Below are positions 21,726 through 29,500 of a DNA stretch of 33,016 bases, piece after piece. Source of the stretch: a virus. Below the pieces are notes generated by a model. It was not told where the DNA came from. It saw nothing but the letters and a program-made list of their open reading frames with translations, and did not search any database. The number at the start of each line of letters is the position of its first letter. The stretch's first letter is position 1. Both the position numbers and the translations under genes were made by a program. The stretch spans positions 1 through 33,016 of the IMG/VR virus record IMGVR_UViG_3300008113_000195, one strand, 5' to 3'.

Positions 21726-22133
21726 ATGTCAGCTGGAAAATATTCATTTATAATAGAGCAAGGGGCTACTTTAGATTTTGAAATTCAATATAAAGATTCT
21801 AATGGTAATCCTATAGACCTAACAGGATATACTGGAGCTATGCAAATACGCTCAAGTTATAGTGGTAGTGGCACAACTTATTTAACATTTACCTCTAGTT
21901 TAGCTGATCTTACTCCTGCTAAAACTAGTGGTAGTGTATTTTTATGTTTTGCCGGTAGTACCCAAACAAAACCAACTACATCAGGTAGTATAGGAATATA
22001 CGCTGGTTGGGCAGCTACAGACGCTTTAACATTTACTGACCAAGCATATTATGATTTAGAAATAACCTCAGGAAGTATTAGAACAAGAATATTAGAAGGT
22101 AGAATAAGTATTTCTAAACAAGTAACATATTAA
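21726..22133 (+). CDS. Beta-rich baseplate/fibre-associated protein, 135 aa
   Basis: The protein opens YSFIIEQGATLDFEIQYKDS, NGNPIDLTGYTGAMQIRSS, then continues with Ser/Thr/Gly-rich beta strands and ends in DLEITSGSIRTRILEGRISI. The pattern (a QGxTxxFxIxYKDxxGxPIDLTGY start followed by an R-x-L-E-G-x-ISI end) matches a small family of phage structural proteins similar to the N-terminal domain of baseplate upper proteins, which link fibres to the baseplate. It is coupled by TAATG to the fibre gene 22133, so it probably attaches or precedes that fibre. No tag. Confidence 0.65.
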   Translation: MSAGKYSFIIEQGATLDFEIQYKDSNGNPIDLTGYTGAMQIRSSYSGSGTTYLTFTSSLADLTPAKTSGSVFLCFAGSTQTKPTTSGSIGIYAGWAATDALTFTDQAYYDLEITSGSIRTRILEGRISISKQVTY

Positions 22134-23377
22134 TGGCTACACCTAATCAAGTTGAAATAGTAAACACAACTAATAGTGTTACTGTACAAAATAATAACAA
22201 CCAAATAACAGTTGTTAATGAAACCAGTAACATTGAAATTAGTCTTATCCAACCCGCACTCAATATAATACAGGTAGCAACGCCCGGCCCTCAAGGAATA
22301 GCAGGAGCAGCTGGATCTCCAGGTACAGGTTCATTTGCAACAGGTTCATTTGCTACTACAGGTTCAAATAACTTTAATGGTAATCAAATAATAACAGGAT
22401 CTACAACATCAACTTTAGGATTTACAGGTTCATTATTTGGAACTTCTAGTTGGGCAAATAATAGCATAACATCATCTTTTGCTTCAAATATTAACAGTGG
22501 ACTAAATTTAACAGCCTCAAATTTATTAGTTAATAATAACATAAATACAAATATATTAAACGCAGTATCTGCTTCTATTGGATATGTAGAATATATTTCT
22601 GGATCAGCTGTAATTATAGGAGATCAATATATTGTTTTAAACTCATCTGGTACACCAGCTCGTTTTTCAGGTATTCAAGTGTATGATTCTGGATCGAATA
22701 CTACTTCTTCTATTGTTTGGGATTCTCAAACAAATCACTTTGTTTACGAGAATGCTAGTGGAAGCACATATAATGGTGGAGGATTCATGTCAGGACCTCG
22801 TAACACTGGATCATTGTCAAATGTAATTTATCCTACTCAATACAGAGTATTAAGAGGACAGGGTGGAGACCATTTATATGATTCAAATATTATAGATAAT
22901 GATTCAAATGTTTCTATAGGTATTAATACCTCTATTACAGGTACTTTAAATGTTACTAATGGTATAACTGGGTCTTTATTAGGTACTTCTAGTTGGGCAA
23001 ATAACAGTATATCATCCTCATTCATTAATAATCTTAATCAAAGTGTTGTTATCACAGGTTCTACTCAAGGAAATGTTACAACTTTAACTATATCATCAAA
23101 CACAGCATCATTAAATTTAAACTCAGGTAATTTCTTTACTTTACAGTTAGTAGCAGGAGTAAATACACATATTAATCCTTCAAATATTAAACCAGGTCAA
23201 TCAAGTATACTTCTACTATCTACTACAGGATCTGCTACAGTTAGTTTTCCTTCTACAGTTAAACAACCAAGTGGATCTTCTTATACTCCTACAACTACAA
23301 CTGGAACAGATATATTAACTTTTGTATCATTAGATAGTAGTAATTTGTATTTAGTAAATGTGAAGAATTTGATATGA
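22133..23377 (+). CDS. Tail fibre protein with a short collagen-like stretch, 414 aa
   Basis: Residues 1-50 are beta-rich and Asn/Val-rich (probable attachment domain). Residues 51-66 (PGPQGIAGAAGSPGTG) are Gly-X-Y collagen-like triplets, often used for trimerisation. The shaft then carries GSLFGTSSWANNSITSSFA near 98-116 and a second copy, GSLLGTSSWANNSISSSFI, near 282-300. A variable middle (about 140-260) lies between them. The C-terminus is beta-rich. This is typical of a trimeric receptor-binding or decorating fibre. It is joined to the next gene by an ATGA overlap and to the previous by TAATG, so the three form one cassette. Confidence 0.8.
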   Translation: MATPNQVEIVNTTNSVTVQNNNNQITVVNETSNIEISLIQPALNIIQVATPGPQGIAGAAGSPGTGSFATGSFATTGSNNFNGNQIITGSTTSTLGFTGSLFGTSSWANNSITSSFASNINSGLNLTASNLLVNNNINTNILNAVSASIGYVEYISGSAVIIGDQYIVLNSSGTPARFSGIQVYDSGSNTTSSIVWDSQTNHFVYENASGSTYNGGGFMSGPRNTGSLSNVIYPTQYRVLRGQGGDHLYDSNIIDNDSNVSIGINTSITGTLNVTNGITGSLLGTSSWANNSISSSFINNLNQSVVITGSTQGNVTTLTISSNTASLNLNSGNFFTLQLVAGVNTHINPSNIKPGQSSILLLSTTGSATVSFPSTVKQPSGSSYTPTTTTGTDILTFVSLDSSNLYLVNVKNLI

Positions 23378-24396
23378 TTTATCCTATATTTGGTTTTTTT
23401 GCTCAAAGTACACCTTCTCCTGTATCACCCCCAGATACATCTTCTTTATATGATTTTACAACATTTACTTTCACTAATGCTGGAGCCACAGGTAGGCAAG
23501 GTCCTACTTACCAACAATTGACAGCTTCATATGCTACCACCGCTTCTTGGGTAACATCATCATTATATTTTTCAGCTTCCATTCGAGGTATTCAAGAATG
23601 GACTGTACCAGCCACAGCAACTTATAGAATAGTAGCAGCAGGTGCAGCTGGAGGTAATAGCCCAACATTAAATTTTAGTGGTGGATTTGGAGCATCTGTA
23701 ACTACAGATATTTCTTTAACTCAAAATCAAAAAATATTAATTGTAGTAGGACAAAGAGGAGGAAATAGATTTACAGGTTCAGGAGCAGCAACATTTAATG
23801 GTGGATCAGGTGGTGGGGGTACATTTGTTTATGATAGTTCTTCTATAACATATTATTTAGCTGTAGGTGGTGGTGGTGGTGCTGCTGGTGCTTTAGTTAA
23901 CTTATTTTCAAATCAAGCTACAGCTAGTGGTAAATTTAACACCACATCCGGCTCTACAGTAAATATAGGAAGTGGATTTTCAGGTTCAGGAGGGTTTAAT
24001 GGTAGTGGTGGATTTAGAAGTAATAGAAATATTTTATATGGAGCCCCAGGAGCAGGTATTAATTCATCAGGTTCAGCTGCTAATGGAGGTCAAGGATTAT
24101 CTAGAGTTGGAAATTGGTTAGGTGGTACTACTGGTTCAACTTCAAATATAAATGGTGTTGAGGGTGGATTTGGTGGAGGTGGTGGAGCTGTTGATGGTGA
24201 TGCAAGTGGTGATCCTAATATTATAGGATGGGCTGGAGGTGGAGGTGGATACTCAGGGGGTGGTGCTGGAGGAAATTCAGGAGCATCTAATAGTTCATTT
24301 GGTGGTGGTGGAGGTACATTCTATACTGGATCATTTGTTACTGGTTCTAGTAACATTAATCAAGGACATGGTTATGTTATTATAACTAAGCTATAA
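23374..24396 (+). CDS. Glycine-rich fibre tip / adhesin, 340 aa
   Basis: The N-terminal part (about 1-75) has fibre-shaft motifs (LTASYATTASWVTSSLYFSA). From IQEWTVPATATYRIVAAGAA (about 72-92) it becomes the phage glycine-rich domain: VGGGGGAAGA, GGFGGGGGAV, GWAGGGGGYSGGGAGG and a final GHGYVIITKL. Poly-Gly tip domains of this type act as receptor-binding adhesins in T-even relatives (gp38 of phage S16 is the structural precedent for packed polyglycine helices), although no sequence homology to gp38 is claimed. It starts inside the end of the fibre gene 22133, so the two are probably made together. The variable loops between Gly runs are the likely host-range determinants. Confidence 0.8.
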   Translation: MIYPIFGFFAQSTPSPVSPPDTSSLYDFTTFTFTNAGATGRQGPTYQQLTASYATTASWVTSSLYFSASIRGIQEWTVPATATYRIVAAGAAGGNSPTLNFSGGFGASVTTDISLTQNQKILIVVGQRGGNRFTGSGAATFNGGSGGGGTFVYDSSSITYYLAVGGGGGAAGALVNLFSNQATASGKFNTTSGSTVNIGSGFSGSGGFNGSGGFRSNRNILYGAPGAGINSSGSAANGGQGLSRVGNWLGGTTGSTSNINGVEGGFGGGGGAVDGDASGDPNIIGWAGGGGGYSGGGAGGNSGASNSSFGGGGGTFYTGSFVTGSSNINQGHGYVIITKL

Positions 24397-24403
24397 TAGT
24401 CAT

Positions 24404-24411
24404 ATATTTAT
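24404..24411 (+). promoter_or_regulatory. ATATTTAT motif before the neck genes
   Basis: Copy of the recurrent octamer (ATATATTTATAT) 30 nt before the ATG at 24442. A partial copy, ATATTTAC, follows downstream. Confidence 0.45.
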
Positions 24412-24441
24412 ATGATATAACAATATTTACAATAATATAAT

Positions 24442-25599
24442 ATGGCAAACATTCCTATTTGGCCTGGCTCAAGTTCATTCGTACCTGGAAGTACCCCATT
24501 TGGTTTCTATGATTATGACGCGTCTTTTCAACAAGAAGCTGATAAAGTAGCAAATTGGTGTGCTCGTAGATTAGGTTACCCATTAATGGAAATTGAATTG
24601 CAAGACATTAATTTCTACACAGCATTTGAGGAAGCCATTACAGTTTACGGAAATGAAGTATACCAATGGAAAATACGTGAAAACTTCTTTGCAATGCAAG
24701 GAAATTCAACCGGTTCTTCATTCAATAACCAAGTAGTTACCCCTAATTTAGGTAGTACAGTACGTCTTTCCCAAACATATGCTGTTGAAGCGGGTTCAGG
24801 AGGTAATATTACTCAATACACAGCTTCATTTGATATGATTCCTGGTGTCCAGGATTATGATTTAAAAACAATCATGTCTAGTTCATATGGTATTACATCA
24901 TCTATTGAAGTTAAGAAAGTATTTTACCAAGAACCACCAGCAATAGTTCGTTATTTTGACCCATATGCTGGTACAGGTACTGGTATTCAATCATTATTAG
25001 AAACATTTGGATTTGGTCAATTTTCACCTGGTATTAACTTTTTGTTAATGCCTATATATTTTGATGTTCAAAAAATACAAGCTATTGAATTAAATGATCA
25101 GATTAGAAAATCAGCTTACTCATTTGACTTAATAAACAATAAATTAAGAATATTCCCTATTCCTACTACTGATCTAAAAATGTTTTTTCATTATATATTA
25201 GTAAATGAAAGAAATAGTATAATCCCTCTTAGTGGTAGTGGTTTAGGTTCTGGTAGAATAACAGACGTTTCAAATGTCCCTTATACTAATCCTACATTTG
25301 GTTTTATTAATGCTGTAGGTAAACAATGGATATATCAGTACACTTTAGCAATATGTAAAGAAATGTTAGCCTACATTAGAGGTAAATACAGTACAGTACC
25401 TATTCCTGGAGCTGAAGTTACTTTAAATCAAGCTGATTTATTAGCTGATGCTAGAACTGAAAAAGAAAAATTATTAGAAGTTTTAAGAGCTACATTAAGT
25501 GATGCTTCTCGTAAAACTCAATTAGAAAACCAAGCATTGGAAGCTGAAAACATGCAAAAAGCATTAATCAATGTACCAATGGGAATTTATATATTTTAA
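24442..25599 (+). CDS. Neck / head-tail connector candidate (T4 gp13-like role)
   Basis: This 385-aa protein begins MANIPIWPGSSSFVPGSTPF followed by FYDYDASFQQEADKVANWCARRLGYPLMEIELQDINFYTAFEEAI. That helical start, with an acidic ELQD segment and FEEAI, is a pattern I associate with virion proteins of T4-like marine phages placed among the neck genes. Further on it has DMIPGVQDYDLKTIM, FDVQKIQAIELNDQIRKSAY and a C-terminal helix rich in Leu/Glu (LLADARTEKEKLLEVLRATL). Its location just before the 25941 gene and the gp15-like terminator supports a connector role. The exact match to gp13 is not certain. Length is greater than T4 gp13 (309 aa). Confidence 0.6.
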   Translation: MANIPIWPGSSSFVPGSTPFGFYDYDASFQQEADKVANWCARRLGYPLMEIELQDINFYTAFEEAITVYGNEVYQWKIRENFFAMQGNSTGSSFNNQVVTPNLGSTVRLSQTYAVEAGSGGNITQYTASFDMIPGVQDYDLKTIMSSSYGITSSIEVKKVFYQEPPAIVRYFDPYAGTGTGIQSLLETFGFGQFSPGINFLLMPIYFDVQKIQAIELNDQIRKSAYSFDLINNKLRIFPIPTTDLKMFFHYILVNERNSIIPLSGSGLGSGRITDVSNVPYTNPTFGFINAVGKQWIYQYTLAICKEMLAYIRGKYSTVPIPGAEVTLNQADLLADARTEKEKLLEVLRATLSDASRKTQLENQALEAENMQKALINVPMGIYIF

Positions 25600-25602
25600 G
25601 CT

Positions 25603-25941
25603 ATGGTAAAATTACAAAATTTATTACTTGAAGTACTTTCTATATATGAAATAGAAGTAATGATTAAAGTAGAAAGACAAGCAAATAAAGTAGATATCTA
25701 TAATGAAATTAGAGGTATAGATGGAGTTGTTGTTGTTAAAGTAGAACAAAATACTTATCTAAATACTTTAATTACAGATCAAACTGAATATGCTTTACTG
25801 CATATGAAATATATTGTGAGAAAAGATCCAAAAGAATCAATAGCAGAAATTAAAAGAAGAGCCTTAGCGACCCAAAAAATTCCAGGATTATTAAAATTTA
25901 TGCCTAGGTTTAAAACTTTAGAAAAAATAACTACCCTATAA
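25603..25941 (+). CDS. Small alpha/beta (ferredoxin-like) protein in the neck cluster
   Basis: This 112-aa product starts MVKLQNLLLEVLSIYEIEVM; the LLE site and amphipathic start look like a short tag. The core reads beta (EVMIKVERQA), alpha (DIYNEIRGIDG), beta (VVVVKVEQN), beta (YALLHMKYIVR), alpha (SIAEIKRRALAT), which is a ferredoxin-like order. No catalytic motif is visible. It lies 3 nt after the connector candidate and overlaps the next start (TAATG). It may be a neck or tail-completion accessory, but I do not recognise it. Confidence 0.6.
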   Translation: MVKLQNLLLEVLSIYEIEVMIKVERQANKVDIYNEIRGIDGVVVVKVEQNTYLNTLITDQTEYALLHMKYIVRKDPKESIAEIKRRALATQKIPGLLKFMPRFKTLEKITTL

Positions 25942-26477
25942 TGAGTTTATTTGGAGCAAATAGGGATATAAGTCTATTTAGACATATAAATAGAGAATTA
26001 CTCAATGATATCATTGAGCAAAAGGTAGGATATTATAAAATAGTATTGGATCGTTCTTTACCTAACATGTATGGTGAGGCTCCTAAAAAGACATATAATG
26101 ACCCGGTATTATTAAATTGTTTAATTGAACGCGGAGATACTATCTCAACAACAGATGATTTTGGACCTGATATAAATCGTAATATTACTTGCCGCTTTTT
26201 ACGCGATGATCTCGCAGGTATTGACTTAAGCACCGAACTTGGCCCAGATGCTAGAGGCTTTACATATAACATAGTACCTGAGATAGGAGATGTTGTTTTA
26301 TGGAATAACGATTACTATGAAGTAGACAATGTAAACGAAAATCAGTTAGTTGTAGGTAAGGATTATAACTATTCTTATTCAACTAACACAGATAATTTTG
26401 GTTCATCATGGTCGATCATAGTAACATGCCATTATATGAGACCAGAAATATTAGGTATAACTCAAACAAGATTATAA
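25941..26477 (+). CDS. Neck protein candidate (T4 gp14-like role)
   Basis: This 178-aa protein has LFRHINRELLNDIIEQKVGY at the start, then YYKIVLDRSLPNMYGEAPKK, a central beta region (NRNITCRFLRDD), and IVPEIGDVVLWNNDYYEVDN near 112-131, followed by a VVGKDYNY segment. The 'GDxxxWxxxxYEVxxVxExQxxVGKxY' order is what gp14-type neck proteins of T4-like phages show, so I assign that role tentatively. It starts in a TAATG overlap. After it comes the ATATTTAT motif starting at its last stop codon base. Confidence 0.55.
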   Translation: MSLFGANRDISLFRHINRELLNDIIEQKVGYYKIVLDRSLPNMYGEAPKKTYNDPVLLNCLIERGDTISTTDDFGPDINRNITCRFLRDDLAGIDLSTELGPDARGFTYNIVPEIGDVVLWNNDYYEVDNVNENQLVVGKDYNYSYSTNTDNFGSSWSIIVTCHYMRPEILGITQTRL

Positions 26478-26484
26478 TATTTAT
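26477..26484 (+). promoter_or_regulatory. ATATTTAT motif 4 nt before an ATG
   Basis: Copy of the recurrent octamer overlapping the preceding stop and ending exactly 4 nt before the ATG at 26489. Confidence 0.45.
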
Positions 26485-26488
26485 TAAC

Positions 26489-26851
26489 ATGATTAAATTA
26501 TTAGATATATTAAATGAAGCTGAAATCCCTGTAACTGGGAAAAGTGGTGAAAAAGTAGCTGCTTTTAAACCTAAAAAAGGTGATGAGGCTTTTGAAAGAG
26601 GATATAAAAGTATAAAAACTTCTATGGATCCTGAAACCGGCGCTTATACACAAGAGTTTGAAGCACTTCCTAAATTTGATGAAATACGAAGAAATGTTTT
26701 AAAATACAGAAGAGAAGTACAGGCATTTAAATATTCTACTAATGAAGATATAGCTAAAGTAGCTAAAGACGCTAATAGTTATTTATATAAAGCCGCCCAA
26801 ATGATATTAGCATTAGATAAAATGTTAGAATTACAAAGAAAACAACAGTAA
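26489..26851 (+). CDS. Tagged small helical protein, 120 aa
   Basis: I start at 26489 rather than an in-frame ATG at 26408, because the latter lies inside the previous gene and the ATATTTAT motif ends 4 nt before 26489. The N-terminus is then MIKLLDILNEAEIP, a short amphipathic tag with an LNE site. The rest is a helical protein with a basic KPKKGDEAFERGYKSIKTSM segment and a C-terminal helix (ANSYLYKAAQMILALDKMLE). No family is recognised. It is coupled by TAATG to the gp15-like gene. Confidence 0.65.
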   Translation: MIKLLDILNEAEIPVTGKSGEKVAAFKPKKGDEAFERGYKSIKTSMDPETGAYTQEFEALPKFDEIRRNVLKYRREVQAFKYSTNEDIAKVAKDANSYLYKAAQMILALDKMLELQRKQQ

Positions 26852-28119
26852 TGGCTAGATCTCTTAAACCTATACCTAAAAATGCAGCTGAAATTAGTCA
26901 AGAACAAGTTATTCCTTATTTAAAAGATCAAGGAAAACCTGTTAGTAATACTGTATTTTCTAAAAATAGAGGTAAAGATATTTCGTTTAAAGGAGACACT
27001 GTTAAAGACGTAAGTATAGGACTAGAAGATTTAGATTATGCTGTATTATATTATTTTGAAAGTGTTATAAAACCATCTGTAATACAAAACGGACAACAAA
27101 TAACAGTTCCTGTAATTTATGGCTCTCCAGAACGTTGGAAATCAGTTCAAGCAGATGGTTTCTATCGTGATGCTAACGGAAAAGGATTAGCTCCTCTTAT
27201 AATGTTCAAACGTGAAAATGTTGAAAAAAATAGAACATTAGGAAATAAATTAGACGGCAATAGAGCTCATTTATATCAAGTTATAGGTACAAAGTACAAT
27301 ATCAGAAATGCATATGATAGATTCTCTGTTATAAATAATAGAATACCCTCAGAACAGTATTACATGAGTGCTGTACCTGATTATGTTACTTTAACATATT
27401 CATGTGTTGTATTTACAGATTATGTTGAACAAAACAATAAGTTAGTAGAAGCAATTGAATTTGCTTCTGATTCATATTGGGGTGATCCAAACAGATGGAA
27501 ATTCAAAGCCAGAATAGATTCATTTACTACAACTACTTTATTAGAACAAGGAGAAGATAGAGCGGCTCGCTCTACTTTTAATCTTGTTTTAAATGGATAT
27601 ATCATTCCTGATACAGTAAATAAAGATTTAGCAGTAGCTCGTAGTAAATTTTATACAACATCTCAAGTGGTTTTTAATTTAGAAGTAATAGACGGAGCAG
27701 GAACAACAACAAATATAGATGAAATGAAATTTGCAAATAAACCAGCAGCTAAAAATGCTACAGGTGCAACTTCATTTATAGGAGGAGGAATTAATGTAAC
27801 TAATGTAACAAGCACAGGAGCAAGTAATGCTGATTTAGAATATATTAATACCAATATTACTAAAATAGCAGGTTCTGTAACAGTTCCTAATATCGCTACA
27901 TTTACTAGTGCATCTATATTACAACCACCAGCAGGATCAAGTTTACCAGCTACAACAGTAAGTAACTTTGTGTTTTATATTAACGGCCAATACGTTCCTT
28001 CTTCTGCTGTATCTTTATTAGAAAGTGGAGGAAATGTAGTGACAACTTTCAATACATCATCTATAGGTTATTCATTAAATTTAACAGACGAAGTAGTAGC
28101 AATAGGAAAATTCACATAA
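26851..28119 (+). CDS. Tail terminator (T4 gp15-like) with C-terminal fibre-type domain
   Basis: In T4, gp15 caps the tail tube and sheath and joins them to the neck. Here residues 60-130 have YAVLYYFESVIKPSVIQNGQ, TVPVIYGSPERWKSVQ and ILxFKR-like LAPLIMFKRENVEKNR. Residues 170-270 have YVTLTYSCVVFTDYVEQNNK, WKFKARIDSFTTTTLLEQGE and RSTFNLVLNGYIIPDTVNKD. This order fits gp15-like proteins. T4 gp15 is 272 aa; this is 422 aa. The extra C-terminal 130 residues are Ser/Thr/Gly-rich and end with NFVFYINGQYVPSSAVSLLE and DEVVAIGKFT, which look like a surface or fibre domain. It is coupled to the next fibre-like gene by TAATG. Confidence 0.75.
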   Translation: MARSLKPIPKNAAEISQEQVIPYLKDQGKPVSNTVFSKNRGKDISFKGDTVKDVSIGLEDLDYAVLYYFESVIKPSVIQNGQQITVPVIYGSPERWKSVQADGFYRDANGKGLAPLIMFKRENVEKNRTLGNKLDGNRAHLYQVIGTKYNIRNAYDRFSVINNRIPSEQYYMSAVPDYVTLTYSCVVFTDYVEQNNKLVEAIEFASDSYWGDPNRWKFKARIDSFTTTTLLEQGEDRAARSTFNLVLNGYIIPDTVNKDLAVARSKFYTTSQVVFNLEVIDGAGTTTNIDEMKFANKPAAKNATGATSFIGGGINVTNVTSTGASNADLEYINTNITKIAGSVTVPNIATFTSASILQPPAGSSLPATTVSNFVFYINGQYVPSSAVSLLESGGNVVTTFNTSSIGYSLNLTDEVVAIGKFT

Positions 28120-28502
28120 TGGCATTAATTACCAGTAAACAAATACAATATCCGTTATCCGGTTCATTTAGTGGGTCATTTTTTGGCGATGGTAGTGGTT
28201 TAACTAATTTAACAGTAAAAGGAAATGAAATAACATCAGGTAGTGTAACTGCTAGTGTAAGTCCCATTGGTAATTTATTTTTAGTTAAGTCAGCTAGTGC
28301 TGAATTAATATCTATAACTTCAGACACTACTACTATTACTAATAACATATTCTTAATTAAAAATAATACAGGTCAAACAACATTTAAAGTTAGTGAAAGT
28401 ATAGTATATTTTGCCACTCAATCAGCTCCATTAACAGGTTCAACAGTAGCTGGAAGCATATACTTTACTTCTTCATCTTTTTATGTAGGATTAGAAAATT
28501 AA
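28119..28502 (+). CDS. Small fibre-like protein, 127 aa
   Basis: The product is Ser/Thr/Gly-rich and beta-patterned. GSFSGSFFGDGSGLTNLTVK near residues 14-33 is a signature of phage tail-fibre shafts (the 'GDGSGLTNL' turn). SSFYVGLEN ends the protein. It is short for a fibre and could be an accessory fibre, a fibre connector or a tip, or a remnant of a longer gene; no frameshift is visible. It follows the terminator gene with a TAATG overlap and precedes a new ATATTTAT motif, so it ends that operon. Confidence 0.65.
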   Translation: MALITSKQIQYPLSGSFSGSFFGDGSGLTNLTVKGNEITSGSVTASVSPIGNLFLVKSASAELISITSDTTTITNNIFLIKNNTGQTTFKVSESIVYFATQSAPLTGSTVAGSIYFTSSSFYVGLEN

Positions 28503-28504
28503 AC

Positions 28505-28512
28505 ATATTTAT
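28505..28512 (+). promoter_or_regulatory. ATATTTAT upstream motif
   Basis: Copy of the recurrent octamer 23 nt before the ATG of the fibre gene at 28536. Confidence 0.45.
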
Positions 28513-28535
28513 AACAAACATTAAAGTAATATATA

Positions 28536-29267
28536 ATGGCAACATGGAAAAAAGTCATAGTATCAGGTAGTAATGCGGAATTATTATCAGTTACTTCATC
28601 ATTTTTAGGAAACTTATCAGGTACAGCATCATATGCTTCTCAAGGTTTAAGTTCATCCTACGCTCTAAATGCTACTAGTGCATCATATGCTCTAAATAGT
28701 ACCTCAGCATCATATGCCTTAAATGCTACTAGTGCATCATATGCTTTAAATAGTACTTCAGCTTCATATGCTTCATCTGTTAATAATTTAACAAATGCTA
28801 TTACTAATAATGTTGATAATAGAATAATAACAGCAACTGGTGGTGGTACTATTAATGGTGAATCTAATTTAACATTTGATGGTACTTTATTAACAGTCAC
28901 AGGTAATGCTGTTATTACAAATAATTTAACAGTACAAGGTACAGCATCATTTCAAAACACTACTAACTTAGAAGTAGCAGATAGATTTGTATTATTAGCC
29001 TCTGGTTCAAATACAACTGGTGATGGTGGTATTGTAGTTCAACAAGGTACTCAAAATGTAGGTGAGTTATTTGCATTTGATAGTGGTACTACAAGATGGG
29101 CATTTACTAGTTCATTTAATGGTGCTAATAGTTCTTTTACTCCTGATGCTTTTGTAGCTGCAGCTGTTATAGGTGCAGGCACATCACCAACAGCAGCACC
29201 AGCAAGATACCAAGTAGGAGGTAATATATTTATAGGTACAGACGAAAATATTTGGATTTATTCATAA
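28536..29267 (+). CDS. Tail fibre protein with ASYAL repeats, 243 aa
   Basis: The N-terminus MATWKKVIVSGSNAELLSVT is shared with the giant fibre gene at 29821 (PNWKKVIVSGSNA), so it is probably the attachment domain by which both bind the same virion part. Residues 41-76 are four 9-residue repeats of the type SYALN(A/S)TSA. Residues 85-243 form a beta-rich domain with LNNL/TVQGTASFQN and DRFVLLASGSNTTGDGGIVV, typical of fibre tips ending FIGTDENIWIYS. It may be a short decoy or accessory fibre. It has its own ATATTTAT motif. Confidence 0.8.
   Translation: MATWKKVIVSGSNAELLSVTSSFLGNLSGTASYASQGLSSSYALNATSASYALNSTSASYALNATSASYALNSTSASYASSVNNLTNAITNNVDNRIITATGGGTINGESNLTFDGTLLTVTGNAVITNNLTVQGTASFQNTTNLEVADRFVLLASGSNTTGDGGIVVQQGTQNVGELFAFDSGTTRWAFTSSFNGANSSFTPDAFVAAAVIGAGTSPTAAPARYQVGGNIFIGTDENIWIYS
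28656..28763 (+). repeat. Four 27-bp tandem repeats in a fibre gene
   Basis: Four in-frame units of 27 bp (core TCATATGCTNTAAAT) encode SYALN(A/S)TSA. Units alternate GCTACTAG and AGTACYTC in their second half, so the true period may be 54 bp. A partial fifth unit follows. Copy number could vary by slippage. Confidence 0.85.
29226..29233 (+). promoter_or_regulatory. ATATTTAT motif inside the fibre gene end
   Basis: Exact octamer (TATATTTATA) in the last codons of the 28536 gene, 51 nt before the ATG at 29285. It could drive the two small genes that follow, or be coincidental. Confidence 0.3.
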
Positions 29268-29284
29268 AATTTTTTAAATCAGTT

Positions 29285-29494
29285 ATGAGTTTTACAGCTA
29301 ATCATATTGAAGGAGTTAACTCTACTCAGGTTAAACTAACACAAACTAAACAAACTCCAAATCAATTAAATTCTAAGGAGTTAGAGGTGTTATTAACTTT
29401 AATAAAGAGATCAAGTTTCCTTGGAGAAGACGTAGAGGCTATTTACACTATGGTAGTTAAACTACAAAATCAATATTTAGAACAAACAAAATAA
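29285..29494 (+). CDS. Small helical protein, 69 aa (paralogue of the next gene)
   Basis: I take the ATG at 29285 as the start. A TTG at 29252 would give 11 more residues but lies inside the fibre gene. The product has LNSKELEVLLTLIKRSSFLG followed by EDVEAIYTMVVKLQNQYLEQ, a pair of helices with a turn at G-E-D. The following gene repeats the same plan (EL ... I ... G(K/E)D ... L), so the two are probably an old duplication. No function is known to me. Gap to the next gene is 6 nt. Confidence 0.6.
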   Translation: MSFTANHIEGVNSTQVKLTQTKQTPNQLNSKELEVLLTLIKRSSFLGEDVEAIYTMVVKLQNQYLEQTK

Positions 29495-29500
29495 TAAGTT

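Noticed and set aside
22281-22330. True collagen-like domain in the fibre
   Set aside because: Only about five Gly-X-Y triplets; noted as a short stretch rather than a domain.
26408-26488. ATG at 26408 as the start of the 120-aa gene
   Set aside because: It lies inside the preceding gene in another frame, and the extra 27 residues have no tag-like pattern.
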